DNA from: Aquificaceae bacterium
GTDB taxonomy: Bacteria > Aquificota > Aquificia > Aquificales > Aquificaceae
Assembly: GCA_037722135.1 (NCBI GenBank)
Contig: JBBKAW010000034.1
Location: forward strand, 19,036 to 54,555
Length of the DNA stretch: 35,520 bases
Direction: 5' to 3'
Part shown: piece after piece, positions 1-9,324 of the stretch
How positions within the stretch are numbered: position 1 is the first letter of the stretch
Layout of the letters: every line of letters starts with the position of its first letter
The notes under the pieces: model-generated
The model's database searches: none
The model's input: only the letters and a program-made list of their open reading frames with translations
What the model was told of the DNA's origin: nothing
Position numbers and translations under genes: made by a program

Positions 1-884
1 TCCACCTTATACCCCCTCATAAACTCCTCTCCACTCATAACCTTTCCCTTTGGAGATACAAGCTCAAGCACCTCAACCGCATCCTTTCCACAGGCAACTA
101 AGAGTTTTTTCCTATCAAGAACCTCTCCCGGGTTTCCTTGAGCTTCCACGGTTTTAACCCTAAGGACTTTAATCCTTTCTCCTTTTTCTGTCAAGGTATA
201 GCAGTCTGGGTATAAGCCTCTTATTCTGTCTCTTACGCTTTCTGCATCCGCTTTCCAGCATATTCTTAGCTCTTCCTTTTGCACTGGTGGTGCATAAAAT
301 GCCTTGCTGTGGTCTTGTGGTATGGGTTTTATATTACCCTTAGACCATTCCTTTAAGGTCCTTACCAAAAGGCTTGCTCCCTTCTGAGAGAGCCTTTCTG
401 AAAGGGTCTTTAGGTTATCCTCTAAGTGGATGGGCTCTTCTTCCTGAGAGAGGATGTCTCCTGTGTCCATTCCCTCATCCATAAGCATGACTGTGTTTCC
501 TGTTATCTTTTCTCCTGCCATGATGGCTCTTTGAATGGGTGCAGAGCCTCTATAGGCTGGAAGTAGGCTTGCATGCAGGTTTATACAGCCATAGGTTGGG
601 TAGTTTATGACTTCTGGTGGGAGTATTTTGCCATAAGCGACCACCACTATACAGTCTGGCTTTAGCCTTTCCACTATGGGCATTATTTGACTTTTCTTCT
701 CTGGCTGAAAAACCTCTATGCCAAGCTCTTTGGCAAGCACTTTTGTAGGTGGTGGCGTGAGCTTTTGACCTCTGCCTGCAGGTTTGTCTGGTTGGCAAAC
801 CACTCCCAAAAGTTCAAACTCTTGGTGCAGAGCTTTTAAGGATGGCAAGGCAAACTCGGGAGTGCCAAAGAAAAGTATTTTCAT
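1..884 (-). CDS. fmt: Methionyl-tRNA formyltransferase, C-terminus cut by window edge
   Basis: Transfers a formyl group from 10-formyl-tetrahydrofolate to initiator Met-tRNA in the cytoplasm. The reading frame from ATG 884 gives [15 protein letters not shown], the family's N-terminal Rossmann start, followed by the formyltransferase core [18 protein letters not shown] (the Asn-x-His active-site segment) and GMDTGDIL with the catalytic Asp. About 294 residues are visible and the frame is still open at base 1; the family is usually about 305-315 aa, so only a short C-terminal piece is missing. The ATG overlaps the ribD stop by 4 nt (ATGA), so it is the distal gene of the minus-strand operon from 2663. 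Identity is secure; the 3' end is not in the window. Confidence 0.95.
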   Translation of the reverse strand, partial: MKILFFGTPEFALPSLKALHQEFELLGVVCQPDKPAGRGQKLTPPPTKVLAKELGIEVFQPEKKSQIMPIVERLKPDCIVVVAYGKILPPEVINYPTYGCINLHASLLPAYRGSAPIQRAIMAGEKITGNTVMLMDEGMDTGDILSQEEEPIHLEDNLKTLSERLSQKGASLLVRTLKEWSKGNIKPIPQDHSKAFYAPPVQKEELRICWKADAESVRDRIRGLYPDCYTLTEKGERIKVLRVKTVEAQGNPGEVLDRKKLLVACGKDAVEVLELVSPKGKVMSGEEFMRGYKV

Positions 885-1957
885 GACCTTATATATTCTA
901 AAGCCACGTCATCGCCAAAGGTTTTTATATCCCTAAGTTTTAGCCTTGGTGCATCCCTCAAAAGCTCCACCCCTATATCTCCTATCCTTTTACCCTCTCC
1001 AATGAGAATGGGACCCAAGAAAACCCAAAGGCGGTCAAAAAGACCTTCTTTTATGAAAGAGGTCAAGGTAATAGCACCACCTTCTACAAGAAGATGCATC
1101 ACCTCTAAAAAGTAAAGCTCTCTCAAAACCTCCCTCAGGTCCAAGCTTTTATCTTTGGCTGGTGCAAGGATAACTTTGACCCCCTTGTCTTCAAGTCTTT
1201 TGACCTTTTCCTTGTTCTCGCTTGTGGTAAATACAAGAGTTTGAGCGGAGTGGTCTTCCACAAGGTGGCACTCCTCTGGAATTTTCAGCTGTGGGTCAAG
1301 CACTATCCTTATGGGCTGTCTTTCCCACTCAAAGGCTCTTATGGTAAGTCTTGGATTGTCCCTCAAGAGGGTGTTTATACCCACAAGCACTGCGGTTGCC
1401 TCTGCCCTAAGGCGGTGTGCAAAGTTTCTTGCCTGCTGTGAGGTTATCCATTGGCTTTCTCCAGTCTTTAGTGCCAAAGACCCATCTATGCTCTGAGCCC
1501 ACTTCAAGGTTATGTAAGGTCTTTTCTGGGTGATATAAACAAAGAAGTCCTCGTTGAGCCTTTTGGCTTCCTCTTCAAGAAGTCCCACCTCCACCTCTAT
1601 GCCTGCTTTCCTTAACCTTTCCACACCCTTTCCAGATACAAGCGGGTTTGGGTCAAGGGTGGCAATCACCACCCTTTTTAACCCTGCCCTTATAATGGCG
1701 TCCGTGCAAGGTGGAGTCCTACCATAATGGGTGCAAGGTTCAAGGGTCACATAGAGGGTTGCCCCCTTTGCCTTCTCCCCTGCCCTTTCAAGAGCCACCA
1801 CCTCCGCATGAGGCATACCAGCCCTTTCATGATAACCCTCTCCCACCACCTGTCCATCTTTTACTATTACACAGCCCACAGTGGGGTTAGGATGCGTAAG
1901 ACCCTTACGCAAATATGCAAGCTCTAAAGCCCTTTTCATAAACCTAAGGTCTTCCAT
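881..1957 (-). CDS. ribD: Bifunctional riboflavin biosynthesis deaminase/reductase RibD
   Basis: Catalyses the second and third steps of riboflavin synthesis from GTP: deamination of diaminohydroxyphosphoribosylaminopyrimidine, then NADPH-dependent reduction of the ribosyl side chain. The N-terminal deaminase (about residues 1-145) has the zinc ligands His50 and Glu52 (HAE) and Cys75 and Cys84 ([11 protein letters not shown]), at the same positions as in the E. coli enzyme. The C-terminal reductase (about 148-355) includes SIDGSLAL and LLVEGGAIT. The length of 358 aa is normal. The start ATG shares its A with the stop codon of the zinc-ribbon gene upstream (TGATG), implying translational coupling. 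No other rib gene is in the window. Confidence 0.96.
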   Translation of the reverse strand: MEDLRFMKRALELAYLRKGLTHPNPTVGCVIVKDGQVVGEGYHERAGMPHAEVVALERAGEKAKGATLYVTLEPCTHYGRTPPCTDAIIRAGLKRVVIATLDPNPLVSGKGVERLRKAGIEVEVGLLEEEAKRLNEDFFVYITQKRPYITLKWAQSIDGSLALKTGESQWITSQQARNFAHRLRAEATAVLVGINTLLRDNPRLTIRAFEWERQPIRIVLDPQLKIPEECHLVEDHSAQTLVFTTSENKEKVKRLEDKGVKVILAPAKDKSLDLREVLRELYFLEVMHLLVEGGAITLTSFIKEGLFDRLWVFLGPILIGEGKRIGDIGVELLRDAPRLKLRDIKTFGDDVALEYIRS

Positions 1958-2229
1958 CAGTCAAATATATCAAATATCTCGCCAAAGATGGACTTTTTCT
2001 TCTTTTTATGCTTGTATTCTTCGTATCTTCTATAGATTTCAGGGTGCTCTCTTGTTATTCCCCTTAGCTCCTCATCAAGGGCAGTTTCCGCTCTTTGTAT
2101 GGCTTGAATTATCTTGGAGAGCTCGCCTTTGTCAAGCCATATGCCTCCACAAACAGGGCAAACATCCACCAAAACACCATACTTGTTGACTTCCAAAAGT
2201 TCCACATCAACACATCTTGGGCACTTCAT
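1957..2229 (-). CDS. Small TFIIB-type zinc-ribbon protein
   Basis: A 90-aa protein whose N-terminus carries two CxxC-type pairs (Cys3/Cys6 and Cys24/Cys27 in VCPVCGGIWLDKGEL), the pattern of the zf-TFIIB zinc-ribbon family found in many short bacterial proteins. The CGGIWLDKGEL segment is typical of that family. The C-terminal half is charged (KHKKKKKS) and probably helical. No enzymatic function is known for the family; a zinc-binding or nucleic-acid/protein interaction role is inference. It lies between the LptE-like gene (4-nt overlap) and ribD (1-nt overlap), so it is translated as part of that operon. Confidence 0.8.
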   Translation of the reverse strand: MKCPRCVDVELLEVNKYGVLVDVCPVCGGIWLDKGELSKIIQAIQRAETALDEELRGITREHPEIYRRYEEYKHKKKKKSIFGEIFDIFD

Positions 2230-2663
2230 CTTTTCTCTTCAAGCCCTTTTATAAACTCAAGCATGTCTATGTAGATTATACCAAAGGCATCCTGAATAGC
2301 TCCTCTTCTTGGAAGGTCTCCCACACTTCCTGTAGGTTGCGAGTATGGAACAGAGGTTGAAAAAACCTTTTTTACCTCACCCACAGTTAAACCAACCTTT
2401 AGCTCTAAGTTGTAGGCACTAACCCTTTGTTGAGGAGTAAAGGCTATGGGTGTTTCCTTTAATAATTCTATATATGGCTTTATTTCCTGAGCTCCTTCGC
2501 CACACCTAAGCCTGTTTCCCGACTCTAACACCGCCCTTTCAAGACTCTTTCTGAAAGCGTAGCTTAGGTAAACCTCCGCATAGGAGTTTTCCACCTCTTT
2601 TATGCAAAAGTCCTTTGCAAGGGAAAGGGAGAGGCTAAAAAACAAAGCTAAGAATAATTTCAT
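2226..2663 (-). CDS. Exported protein, possibly LptE-like outer-membrane assembly factor
   Basis: A 145-aa protein with a clear signal peptide (MKLFLALFFSLSLSLAKD), so it is periplasmic or envelope-located. The mature part has the layout of the LptE family (partner of the LPS translocon LptD): an early helix followed by ELLKETPIAF, a beta-rich core YNLELKVGLTV, and a late RRGAIQDAFGIIYIDML helix. The match is judged by eye and is weak, and no clear lipobox Cys follows the signal, unlike classical LptE. The safe call is an exported hypothetical protein. It is the first gene of a minus-strand unit and begins without a Shine-Dalgarno sequence, 17 bp from the divergent mnhE start. Confidence 0.6.
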   Translation of the reverse strand: MKLFLALFFSLSLSLAKDFCIKEVENSYAEVYLSYAFRKSLERAVLESGNRLRCGEGAQEIKPYIELLKETPIAFTPQQRVSAYNLELKVGLTVGEVKKVFSTSVPYSQPTGSVGDLPRRGAIQDAFGIIYIDMLEFIKGLEEKR

Positions 2664-2680
2664 AGCTTATAATATAACCC
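2664..2680. promoter_or_regulatory. Symmetric divergent promoter serving two leaderless starts
   Basis: The whole gap between the two divergent ATGs is 17 bp. It contains TTATAATATAA at 2667-2677, a palindrome around base 2672. On the plus strand TATAAT (2668-2673) ends 7 nt before the mnhE ATG (2681). On the minus strand TATATT (2676-2671) ends 7 nt before the ATG at 2663. No ribosome binding site exists on either side. The two predicted start sites would be the A residues of the two ATGs, 18 bp apart. No good -35 box was seen on either strand. Confidence 0.65.
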
Positions 2681-3127
2681 ATGCTCTTTCTTGCGGTATT
2701 GTATTCTCTTATCTGGATAGCTATAGCGGGCTATGACCTAAAGTCTGTGTTTTTTGGAGTTTTGGCAGTAGGCTCTGCCCTTTTTGTGCATATAACCCTT
2801 AGGCTATACCCTCCTCGTATAAATCCTATTGCTCTTTTTGAGTTTCTTGGAGTGTTTCTTTGGCAAGCCTTTCTGGGTGGGATAGATGTAGCAAGACGTA
2901 TAATCAGTCCACAGCTCAAGGTGAACCCCGGCTTTGTAGTGTATAACTTCCAAAGCGAAAAGCTCTGGGTCAAAATACTCTTAGCCTTGACCATAAACCT
3001 TACTCCTGGCACTCTTAGTGTGGTGATAGAGGATAAGCAGGTTTTGGTCCATACTCTTGATGTGGAAAGCTACAGCGAGGAATCTGTAAGGTCGCTTGAA
3101 AGACTTTTGGATAGGGTCTTCTCATGA
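2681..3127 (+). CDS. mnhE: Mrp-type antiporter subunit E
   Basis: Subunit of a multi-component cation/proton antiporter of the inner membrane (MnhE/MrpE, equivalent to MbhA of the Pyrococcus membrane-bound hydrogenase). The 148-aa protein has hydrophobic segments near residues 1-45 and 55-70 and the family core FLWQAFLGGIDVARRI followed by LTINLTPGTLSV, which is characteristic of MnhE. The C-terminal domain is soluble. The gene opens a seven-gene operon; its stop overlaps the next start by 4 nt. It has no Shine-Dalgarno sequence and probably starts as a leaderless message from the box at 2668-2673. Confidence 0.92.
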   Translation: MLFLAVLYSLIWIAIAGYDLKSVFFGVLAVGSALFVHITLRLYPPRINPIALFEFLGVFLWQAFLGGIDVARRIISPQLKVNPGFVVYNFQSEKLWVKILLALTINLTPGTLSVVIEDKQVLVHTLDVESYSEESVRSLERLLDRVFS

Positions 3128-3375
3128 AGGAGTTTATACTCTTTTTGCTCGGACTTAACTTAGCCCTTGGCTTTGTGCGTATCTTTAGAGGACCAAGTGT
3201 GGTAGATAGCATGCTGGCTTCCTTGCTCCTTGGCACTGGAGGGACTTCTCTCATACTTGTCCTGTATAAGTTTACAGGTCAGGCTTTTCTTTTAAACCTT
3301 GCCCTTGGTTTTGCCCTCCTTGCGGGAGTTGTGGGTGTAGCCTTCGCTATAATAATGTTAAGAGATGCTGATTGA
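3124..3375 (+). CDS. mnhF: Mrp-type antiporter subunit F
   Basis: A small integral-membrane subunit (83 aa, three predicted TM helices) of the same antiporter complex. FVRIFRGPSVVDSMLA is the conserved N-terminal motif of MnhF/MrpF, where a loop after TM1 contains the RGP and D residues. Start ATG 3124 overlaps the mnhE stop (ATGA), and its own end overlaps mnhG by 11 nt, so translation is coupled on both sides. Length and topology are normal for the family. Confidence 0.92.
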   Translation: MKEFILFLLGLNLALGFVRIFRGPSVVDSMLASLLLGTGGTSLILVLYKFTGQAFLLNLALGFALLAGVVGVAFAIIMLRDAD

Positions 3376-3646
3376 AATACTCTCCACAAGCCTCATATTG
3401 ATAGGTAGTCTTTTTTTGCTTATAGGTAGTGTAGGACTTATAAGGCTTAGGGACTCCTACAGCAGGCTTCATGCTCTAACAAAGGCGGATATGCTCGGTT
3501 TTGGCTTTGTGGTTTTGGGCGTTATGTTCTCCGTAAGTAGCTTGGGAGAGGCTTTAAAGTTAGTTATAATATGGGTATTTGTGGTAGTTTACAGCTCCAT
3601 AGTGGGATACGCTATAGCCAACAGCAAGAGGAAAAGGGATGCTTGA
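3365..3646 (+). CDS. mnhG: Mrp-type antiporter subunit G
   Basis: A 93-aa, three-TM subunit MnhG/MrpG. The family pattern GSVGLIRLRDSYSRLHA followed by KADMLGFGFVVLG is plainly visible around residues 22-52. It overlaps mnhF by 11 nt and the next gene by 8 nt. MnhG proteins are usually 90-130 aa, so this is complete. Its role is structural within the membrane arm. Confidence 0.92.
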   Translation: MLIEILSTSLILIGSLFLLIGSVGLIRLRDSYSRLHALTKADMLGFGFVVLGVMFSVSSLGEALKLVIIWVFVVVYSSIVGYAIANSKRKRDA

Positions 3647-4505
3647 CATAATAATAGGACTTTTAATGCTCCTGTCCGCTTTTGCATCGCTACACAGCAA
3701 GGACCTTTTAAAAAGCGGAGTTTTCTTTGTGGTTTTTGGTTTTATGAGTGGTCTTTTGTGGATTAGGCTTTCCGCACCAGACATAGCCATGGTGGAGATA
3801 ATACTGGGTTCCGCCATAACAAGTATTCTCATATTTAAGCTGTCAAGGGGTGTGAGGGATATTGGCATAAAACCTAAATTATGGAGAAGGCTTTGGGCTG
3901 GTGCAGGCTCTTTGGTGCTGTTTGTATTTCTTACCTTTTACCTGTTTACAGTAAGAGAGGAAGAGAGGGTAGGTGGTCTTGTTTTTGAAAAACTTAGTCT
4001 CAGCGGTGTGGAAAGCCCTGTAACTGCGGTTCTTCTTAACTTTAGAGGATACGACACGCTCTTAGAAGTTGGTGTTATAACCCTTGCGGTAATTGGCATA
4101 TTAGCCCTTGAGCCAAAGAGAAAAATCTATGAGTGGAACGACATAGTGGTGTGGCGTTTTTCTAAAATATTCCTACCTATAATAGCTCTCTTTTCCCTAT
4201 ACATAACCTATCTTGGAGCTTTCTCTGTGGGTGGTGCCTTTCAGGGTGGCTCTCTCTTGGCAGGTGGTCTTGCCTTTTTGAGCCTCTCTGGACAAAAACT
4301 GCCGATAAGAGAGAACCCTACCCTTTTCCTCGCTGTGCTTAGCCTTGCAGTCTTTGTAGCCTTTGCCTTTGTATACGCCCTTGTAGGACATGGCTTTCTT
4401 ACCTACCCCCTTGAGCTTTCAACCTTGTCTATAATGCTTATAGAGATTTCCATATGTATTTCTACAGGAATGCTACTATACATAGCCATAAGGGGTAGAC
4501 TATGA
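3639..4505 (+). CDS. Fused MbhD-MbhE-MnhB antiporter subunit
   Basis: A 288-aa membrane protein made of three normally separable parts. Residues about 1-75 match MbhD/DUF4040 (the C-terminal part of MrpA) with SAPDIAMVEIILGS. Residues about 80-160 match MbhE, with the hallmark VTAVLLNFRGYDTLLEV. Residues about 170-288 match MnhB/MbhF, with GAFSVGGAFQGGSLLAGGLAF. In the Pyrococcus Mbh operon these are three genes (mbhD, mbhE, mbhF); in classical Mrp the first two are the tail of MrpA and the third is MrpB. The frame is continuous with no sign of a sequence error. The gene overlaps its neighbours by 8 and 4 nt. Part assignments are by motif reading. Confidence 0.88.
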   Translation: MLDIIIGLLMLLSAFASLHSKDLLKSGVFFVVFGFMSGLLWIRLSAPDIAMVEIILGSAITSILIFKLSRGVRDIGIKPKLWRRLWAGAGSLVLFVFLTFYLFTVREEERVGGLVFEKLSLSGVESPVTAVLLNFRGYDTLLEVGVITLAVIGILALEPKRKIYEWNDIVVWRFSKIFLPIIALFSLYITYLGAFSVGGAFQGGSLLAGGLAFLSLSGQKLPIRENPTLFLAVLSLAVFVAFAFVYALVGHGFLTYPLELSTLSIMLIEISICISTGMLLYIAIRGRL

Positions 4506-4780
4506 AGGAACTGTATTATTTGCTCTCCTTTCTTCTCATAAGCATGAGCACCTACTACTTTATCACCGCCATAAACCTTGTTAAAAGGCTTATCGCAGTC
4601 AACATCTTAGGCTCTGGCGTTTTTCTCTTTTTTGTGGCAACCGCAAGAAATACTCCCTCTGAAAACCCAGACCCCGTGCCACATGCTCTTGTGTTAACGG
4701 GTATAGTGGTGGCGGTAAGTGCCACAGCCCTTGCGGTCTCCTTACTTTTGCACCTTAGTAAACAAAGAGAGGAAGAGTGA
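4502..4780 (+). CDS. mnhC: Mrp-type antiporter subunit C (NuoK-like)
   Basis: A 92-aa, three-TM protein homologous to MnhC/MrpC and to NuoK of complex I. The segment AVNILGSGVFLFFVATA corresponds to the conserved second helix, and DPVPHALVLTGIVVAVSATALAVSL is the family's typical third-helix entry (shown by its PHALVLTGIVV core). It is slightly short compared with many MnhC proteins of about 110 aa but contains all three helices. The start overlaps the upstream stop by 4 nt, and the stop shares bases with the next start codon. Confidence 0.92.
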   Translation: MKELYYLLSFLLISMSTYYFITAINLVKRLIAVNILGSGVFLFFVATARNTPSENPDPVPHALVLTGIVVAVSATALAVSLLLHLSKQREEE

Positions 4781-6237
4781 TGCTTGGCTTTGACCTTGGC
4801 TATCTTGTGGCAGTGCCTCTTATAGGTGCTATCCTCTCTCTCCTATCTCCTATAAGGCTTCTTGTTGCGGTTGTTTTCAGTCTACTTTCACTAACCCTTT
4901 CCTTGTATGCCTTTTACATAACCTTAAGCATGCATGAACCCATCTATCAATGGGTAGGAGGCTGGACTGCACCACTCGGAATTGGCTTTAAGTTAGATGG
5001 TGTTTCGGGCTTTTTCCTTATGATGAGCGGGGTGGTGAGCTTTGCGGTGGGAGTATACTCTCTGGGTTTTTTCAAAGAAGGCTACAAGAGACAAGGAAGG
5101 TTTTTCTGGTTTTTCTTCTTTTTCCTCTGGGCGGGGCTTAATGCCTTTTTCCTCTCTGAGGACCTCTTTAACCTGTATGTTGCCCTTGAGGTGCTTTCCC
5201 TTACTGCGGTGGTGCTTGTTGCCCTTCCAGGCTACAGAAAAGCCATAAAGGCTTCTGTGAACTATCTGTTTTTGTCTTTGTTTGCTTCCATGTTCTACCT
5301 CTTTGGCGTTGCCATGCTATACACTAATTATGGAACTCTTAGCATGTCCCTACTTGCCCAGAGACTTGCGGGAACTGAAGAATTTGTCTTTGCACTTCTC
5401 CCCCTTGTCTTGGCTCTTTCCATAAAGTCCGCCCTTTTCCCCTTTCACTTTTGGCTTCCACCAGCCCACTCAAGCACGGTGGCACCCGCCAGTGCTCTAC
5501 TTTCTGGTCTTGTGGTAAAACCACCTGCATATTTGATACTTAGACTTTGGCTTGAGGTCTTTCCGGACAACCCAAGCCTTGAATATCTAAGCTGGGTTTT
5601 GGGTGGGTTTGGTGCTCTTGCAGTGCTTTTGGGCTCCTATTACGCCATAAGGCAGAGAACCATAAAGATGCTCTTGGCATACTCTACCGTTGCACAGATG
5701 GGATACCTTTTTTTGATGGTCCCAGTATATTACAAAGCTCAAAGTTTAGAGGTAAAAAGTTTGGTTCTTGAAGGCTTTGCCCTTCAGGCTTTTTCTCACG
5801 CCTTGGCAAAAGCCAGCATGTTCCTATCCTCTGGAAATGCCATATACGTGGCAAAAAGAGATGAAATTTCCTACATGCCAGGCTTTGCCCACAGTCATCC
5901 TTTTACCTTCTTTGCCCTCTTCTTCTCGGGTGCCACCCTTATAGGTCTACCACTAAGCGGTGGCTTTGTTGCCAAGTTTCTACTTTTGAAGGCTTCTATA
6001 GAGACCGGTCTTCTCTTCCAGGCAATAGTTTTCCTTCTTGGTAGCCTGCTTGCCAGCCTATATGTCTACCCTATCTGGAAAGAGAGCTTCTATCAAGACC
6101 CCAAAAAGGTTTATGACAAACCCATACCCCGTTTTATGGAGCTTTCTACCTTCTTACTTGGCTTTTTAGCCTTCTCCTTAGGTTTGGTTTCTGGTTTTAT
6201 ATTGCAAGGAATAACCAGAGGTGTGGCACATGGATAG
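4780..6237 (+). CDS. mnhD: Mrp-type antiporter subunit D (NuoM/NuoN-like proton channel)
   Basis: A large multi-spanning ion-translocating subunit of 485 aa. Conserved charged residues of the proton-conducting family are present: the TM5 glutamate in NLYVALEVLSL and the TM7 lysine in LSIKSALFPFHFWLPPAHS, followed by the SGLVVKPPAYLILR helix. The ATG at 4780 shares its A with the mnhC stop (TGATG); a GTG one codon upstream (4777) is an alternative. The protein is the counterpart of MbhH/MrpD. It ends 8 nt inside the next gene. Confidence 0.92.
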   Translation: MLGFDLGYLVAVPLIGAILSLLSPIRLLVAVVFSLLSLTLSLYAFYITLSMHEPIYQWVGGWTAPLGIGFKLDGVSGFFLMMSGVVSFAVGVYSLGFFKEGYKRQGRFFWFFFFFLWAGLNAFFLSEDLFNLYVALEVLSLTAVVLVALPGYRKAIKASVNYLFLSLFASMFYLFGVAMLYTNYGTLSMSLLAQRLAGTEEFVFALLPLVLALSIKSALFPFHFWLPPAHSSTVAPASALLSGLVVKPPAYLILRLWLEVFPDNPSLEYLSWVLGGFGALAVLLGSYYAIRQRTIKMLLAYSTVAQMGYLFLMVPVYYKAQSLEVKSLVLEGFALQAFSHALAKASMFLSSGNAIYVAKRDEISYMPGFAHSHPFTFFALFFSGATLIGLPLSGGFVAKFLLLKASIETGLLFQAIVFLLGSLLASLYVYPIWKESFYQDPKKVYDKPIPRFMELSTFLLGFLAFSLGLVSGFILQGITRGVAHG

Positions 6238-7711
6238 CTTTGTGATTCTTAGCTTGCTCTTTAGCTCCTTTGTTGCGAGCGTGATAATAGCCTTCCTAAG
6301 AGAAGAATGGTATCTACTTAGAACCTTTGTAAATGTTAGTGCTGCGGTATACAAACTTTTTGTTATAGCATACCTTCTTTGGTCAGTCTATAAGGGCAAG
6401 GTCTTTGAAATAAGCTATCCCATGGTTTCCTTCGTAAACTTTCATCTTAAAATAGACCCCCTTGGACTTCTGTTTGTAAGTCTTTCCTCCTTTTTATGGC
6501 TTTTGACAACCCTGTATGCGGTTGGATACCTTGAAGGCTCTCCAAACCGTAGAAGATTTTTCACCTTCTTCAACCTTGCGGTAACCTCCACCATGGGAAT
6601 AGCCCTTGCAGGCAACACCTTTACCTTTTTCCTCTTTTATGAGCTTCTTACGCTAAGCACCTATCCCCTTGTGGTTCACAAAGGCTCTCAAAAGGCTCTG
6701 AGTGCAGGAGGTGTTTATCTGTTATATACCCTATTGGCAGGAAACTTGTTTTTTGTATGCCTTGTAGTCCTATACATAATGGTAGGTAGTGGAGACTTTC
6801 ATGCAGGTGGAAATCCACAGATAAAGGCTTGGGCTATGGCAAACCCCCACTTGGCAAGCTTACTCTTTTATGGTCTGTTCTTTGGAATGGCGGTAAAGGC
6901 AGCAATTTTTCCACTTCATGGTTGGCTCACAAGGGCGATGGTGGCACCAGCCCCAGTTAGTGCACTCCTGCACGCAGTAGCAGTGGTAAAGGCAGGAGCC
7001 TTTGGCGTTGCAAGGCTTGTTTATGACCTCTACGGTGCGGAGACAGTTGACGCTCTAAACCTCTGGCAACCTCTTGCTTACCTTGCAGGCTTTACCATAG
7101 TATTTGGTTCTTTTATGGCGGTATTCCAAAAGGAGCTTAAAAAAAGGCTTGCCTATTCCACAATAAGCCACCTCTCATATATACTCTTAGGTCTATTAAT
7201 TCCTGGACCCATTGCCACCATGGGTGCTCTCCTACACTTAGTAAACCATGGCGTAATGAAAATAACCCTCTTTATGTGCGTAGGAAATTACTCAGAAACT
7301 TACGGAATACATAAGGTAGAAGAGGTAAAGGGAATAGGTAAGAAGATGCCTCTTACTACCCTTGCACTTACCATTGCCTCCCTTGGTCTTATAGGGCTTC
7401 CCTTTACCGCAGGCTACCTTACAAAGGAGTATCTACAAAAGGGTGCTCAGATTGCAGGTGTGGAATGGGCTGTATATGTGCTTTATGCAAGCTCTCTATT
7501 GAGTGCTCTCTATCTACTACCTATAGTCTTCAGTGCATGGTTTGGCAGAGGAGAGTTTAAGAAAGAAAGAAACACAAACCTTGAAACAAACCCCCTTATG
7601 CTCCTGCCACCTCTTATAACAGGACTATTAACGGTGCTTATATGGCTATCCACAAAGACACCCATAAACCCCATTCTCTGGACTGAGCTAATTGTAAAGG
7701 GCTACCCCTAA
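6230..7711 (+). CDS. Second NuoL/MrpA-N-like antiporter subunit
   Basis: A 493-aa multi-spanning subunit with the same proton-transporter domain as its neighbour but nearer the NuoL/MrpA N-terminal type: FFLFYELLTLSTYP carries the TM5 Glu (near residue 138), MAVKAAIFPLHGWLTRAM the TM7 Lys, and HAVAVVKAGAFGVARL the next conserved Lys helix. ATG 6230 is preferred over GTG 6221 because GAGGTG at 6217-6222 is well placed as a ribosome binding site for it. Classical MrpA is about 750-800 aa; here its C-terminal MbhD/MbhE portion is encoded separately at 3639. It closes the operon 21 bp before eno. It may instead be a duplicated MrpD. Confidence 0.87.
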   Translation: MDSFVILSLLFSSFVASVIIAFLREEWYLLRTFVNVSAAVYKLFVIAYLLWSVYKGKVFEISYPMVSFVNFHLKIDPLGLLFVSLSSFLWLLTTLYAVGYLEGSPNRRRFFTFFNLAVTSTMGIALAGNTFTFFLFYELLTLSTYPLVVHKGSQKALSAGGVYLLYTLLAGNLFFVCLVVLYIMVGSGDFHAGGNPQIKAWAMANPHLASLLFYGLFFGMAVKAAIFPLHGWLTRAMVAPAPVSALLHAVAVVKAGAFGVARLVYDLYGAETVDALNLWQPLAYLAGFTIVFGSFMAVFQKELKKRLAYSTISHLSYILLGLLIPGPIATMGALLHLVNHGVMKITLFMCVGNYSETYGIHKVEEVKGIGKKMPLTTLALTIASLGLIGLPFTAGYLTKEYLQKGAQIAGVEWAVYVLYASSLLSALYLLPIVFSAWFGRGEFKKERNTNLETNPLMLLPPLITGLLTVLIWLSTKTPINPILWTELIVKGYP

Positions 7712-7714
7712 TAA

Positions 7715-9287
<1,573 letters not shown>

Positions 9288-9305
9288 AAGCATAGCATCT
9301 TTTGG

Positions 9306-9314
9306 TGTTATAAT
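9306..9314 (+). promoter_or_regulatory. Extended -10 promoter of the cpoB-like gene
   Basis: TGTTATAAT is TGN plus a perfect TATAAT (9309-9314), 10 nt before the ATG at 9325. The predicted leader is 0-4 nt. The intervening ATAAAGAACT has no Shine-Dalgarno match. It lies in the 37-bp gap after the ftsB-like gene and probably starts the cpoB-uppS-cdsA-pmbA unit. Confidence 0.6.
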
Positions 9315-9324
9315 ATAAAGAACT

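Noticed and set aside
2681-7711. The antiporter cluster as part of a hydrogenase or complex I operon
   Set aside because: No Ni-Fe hydrogenase, quinone-site or Fe-S subunit genes are present; eno follows directly and an unrelated operon lies upstream.
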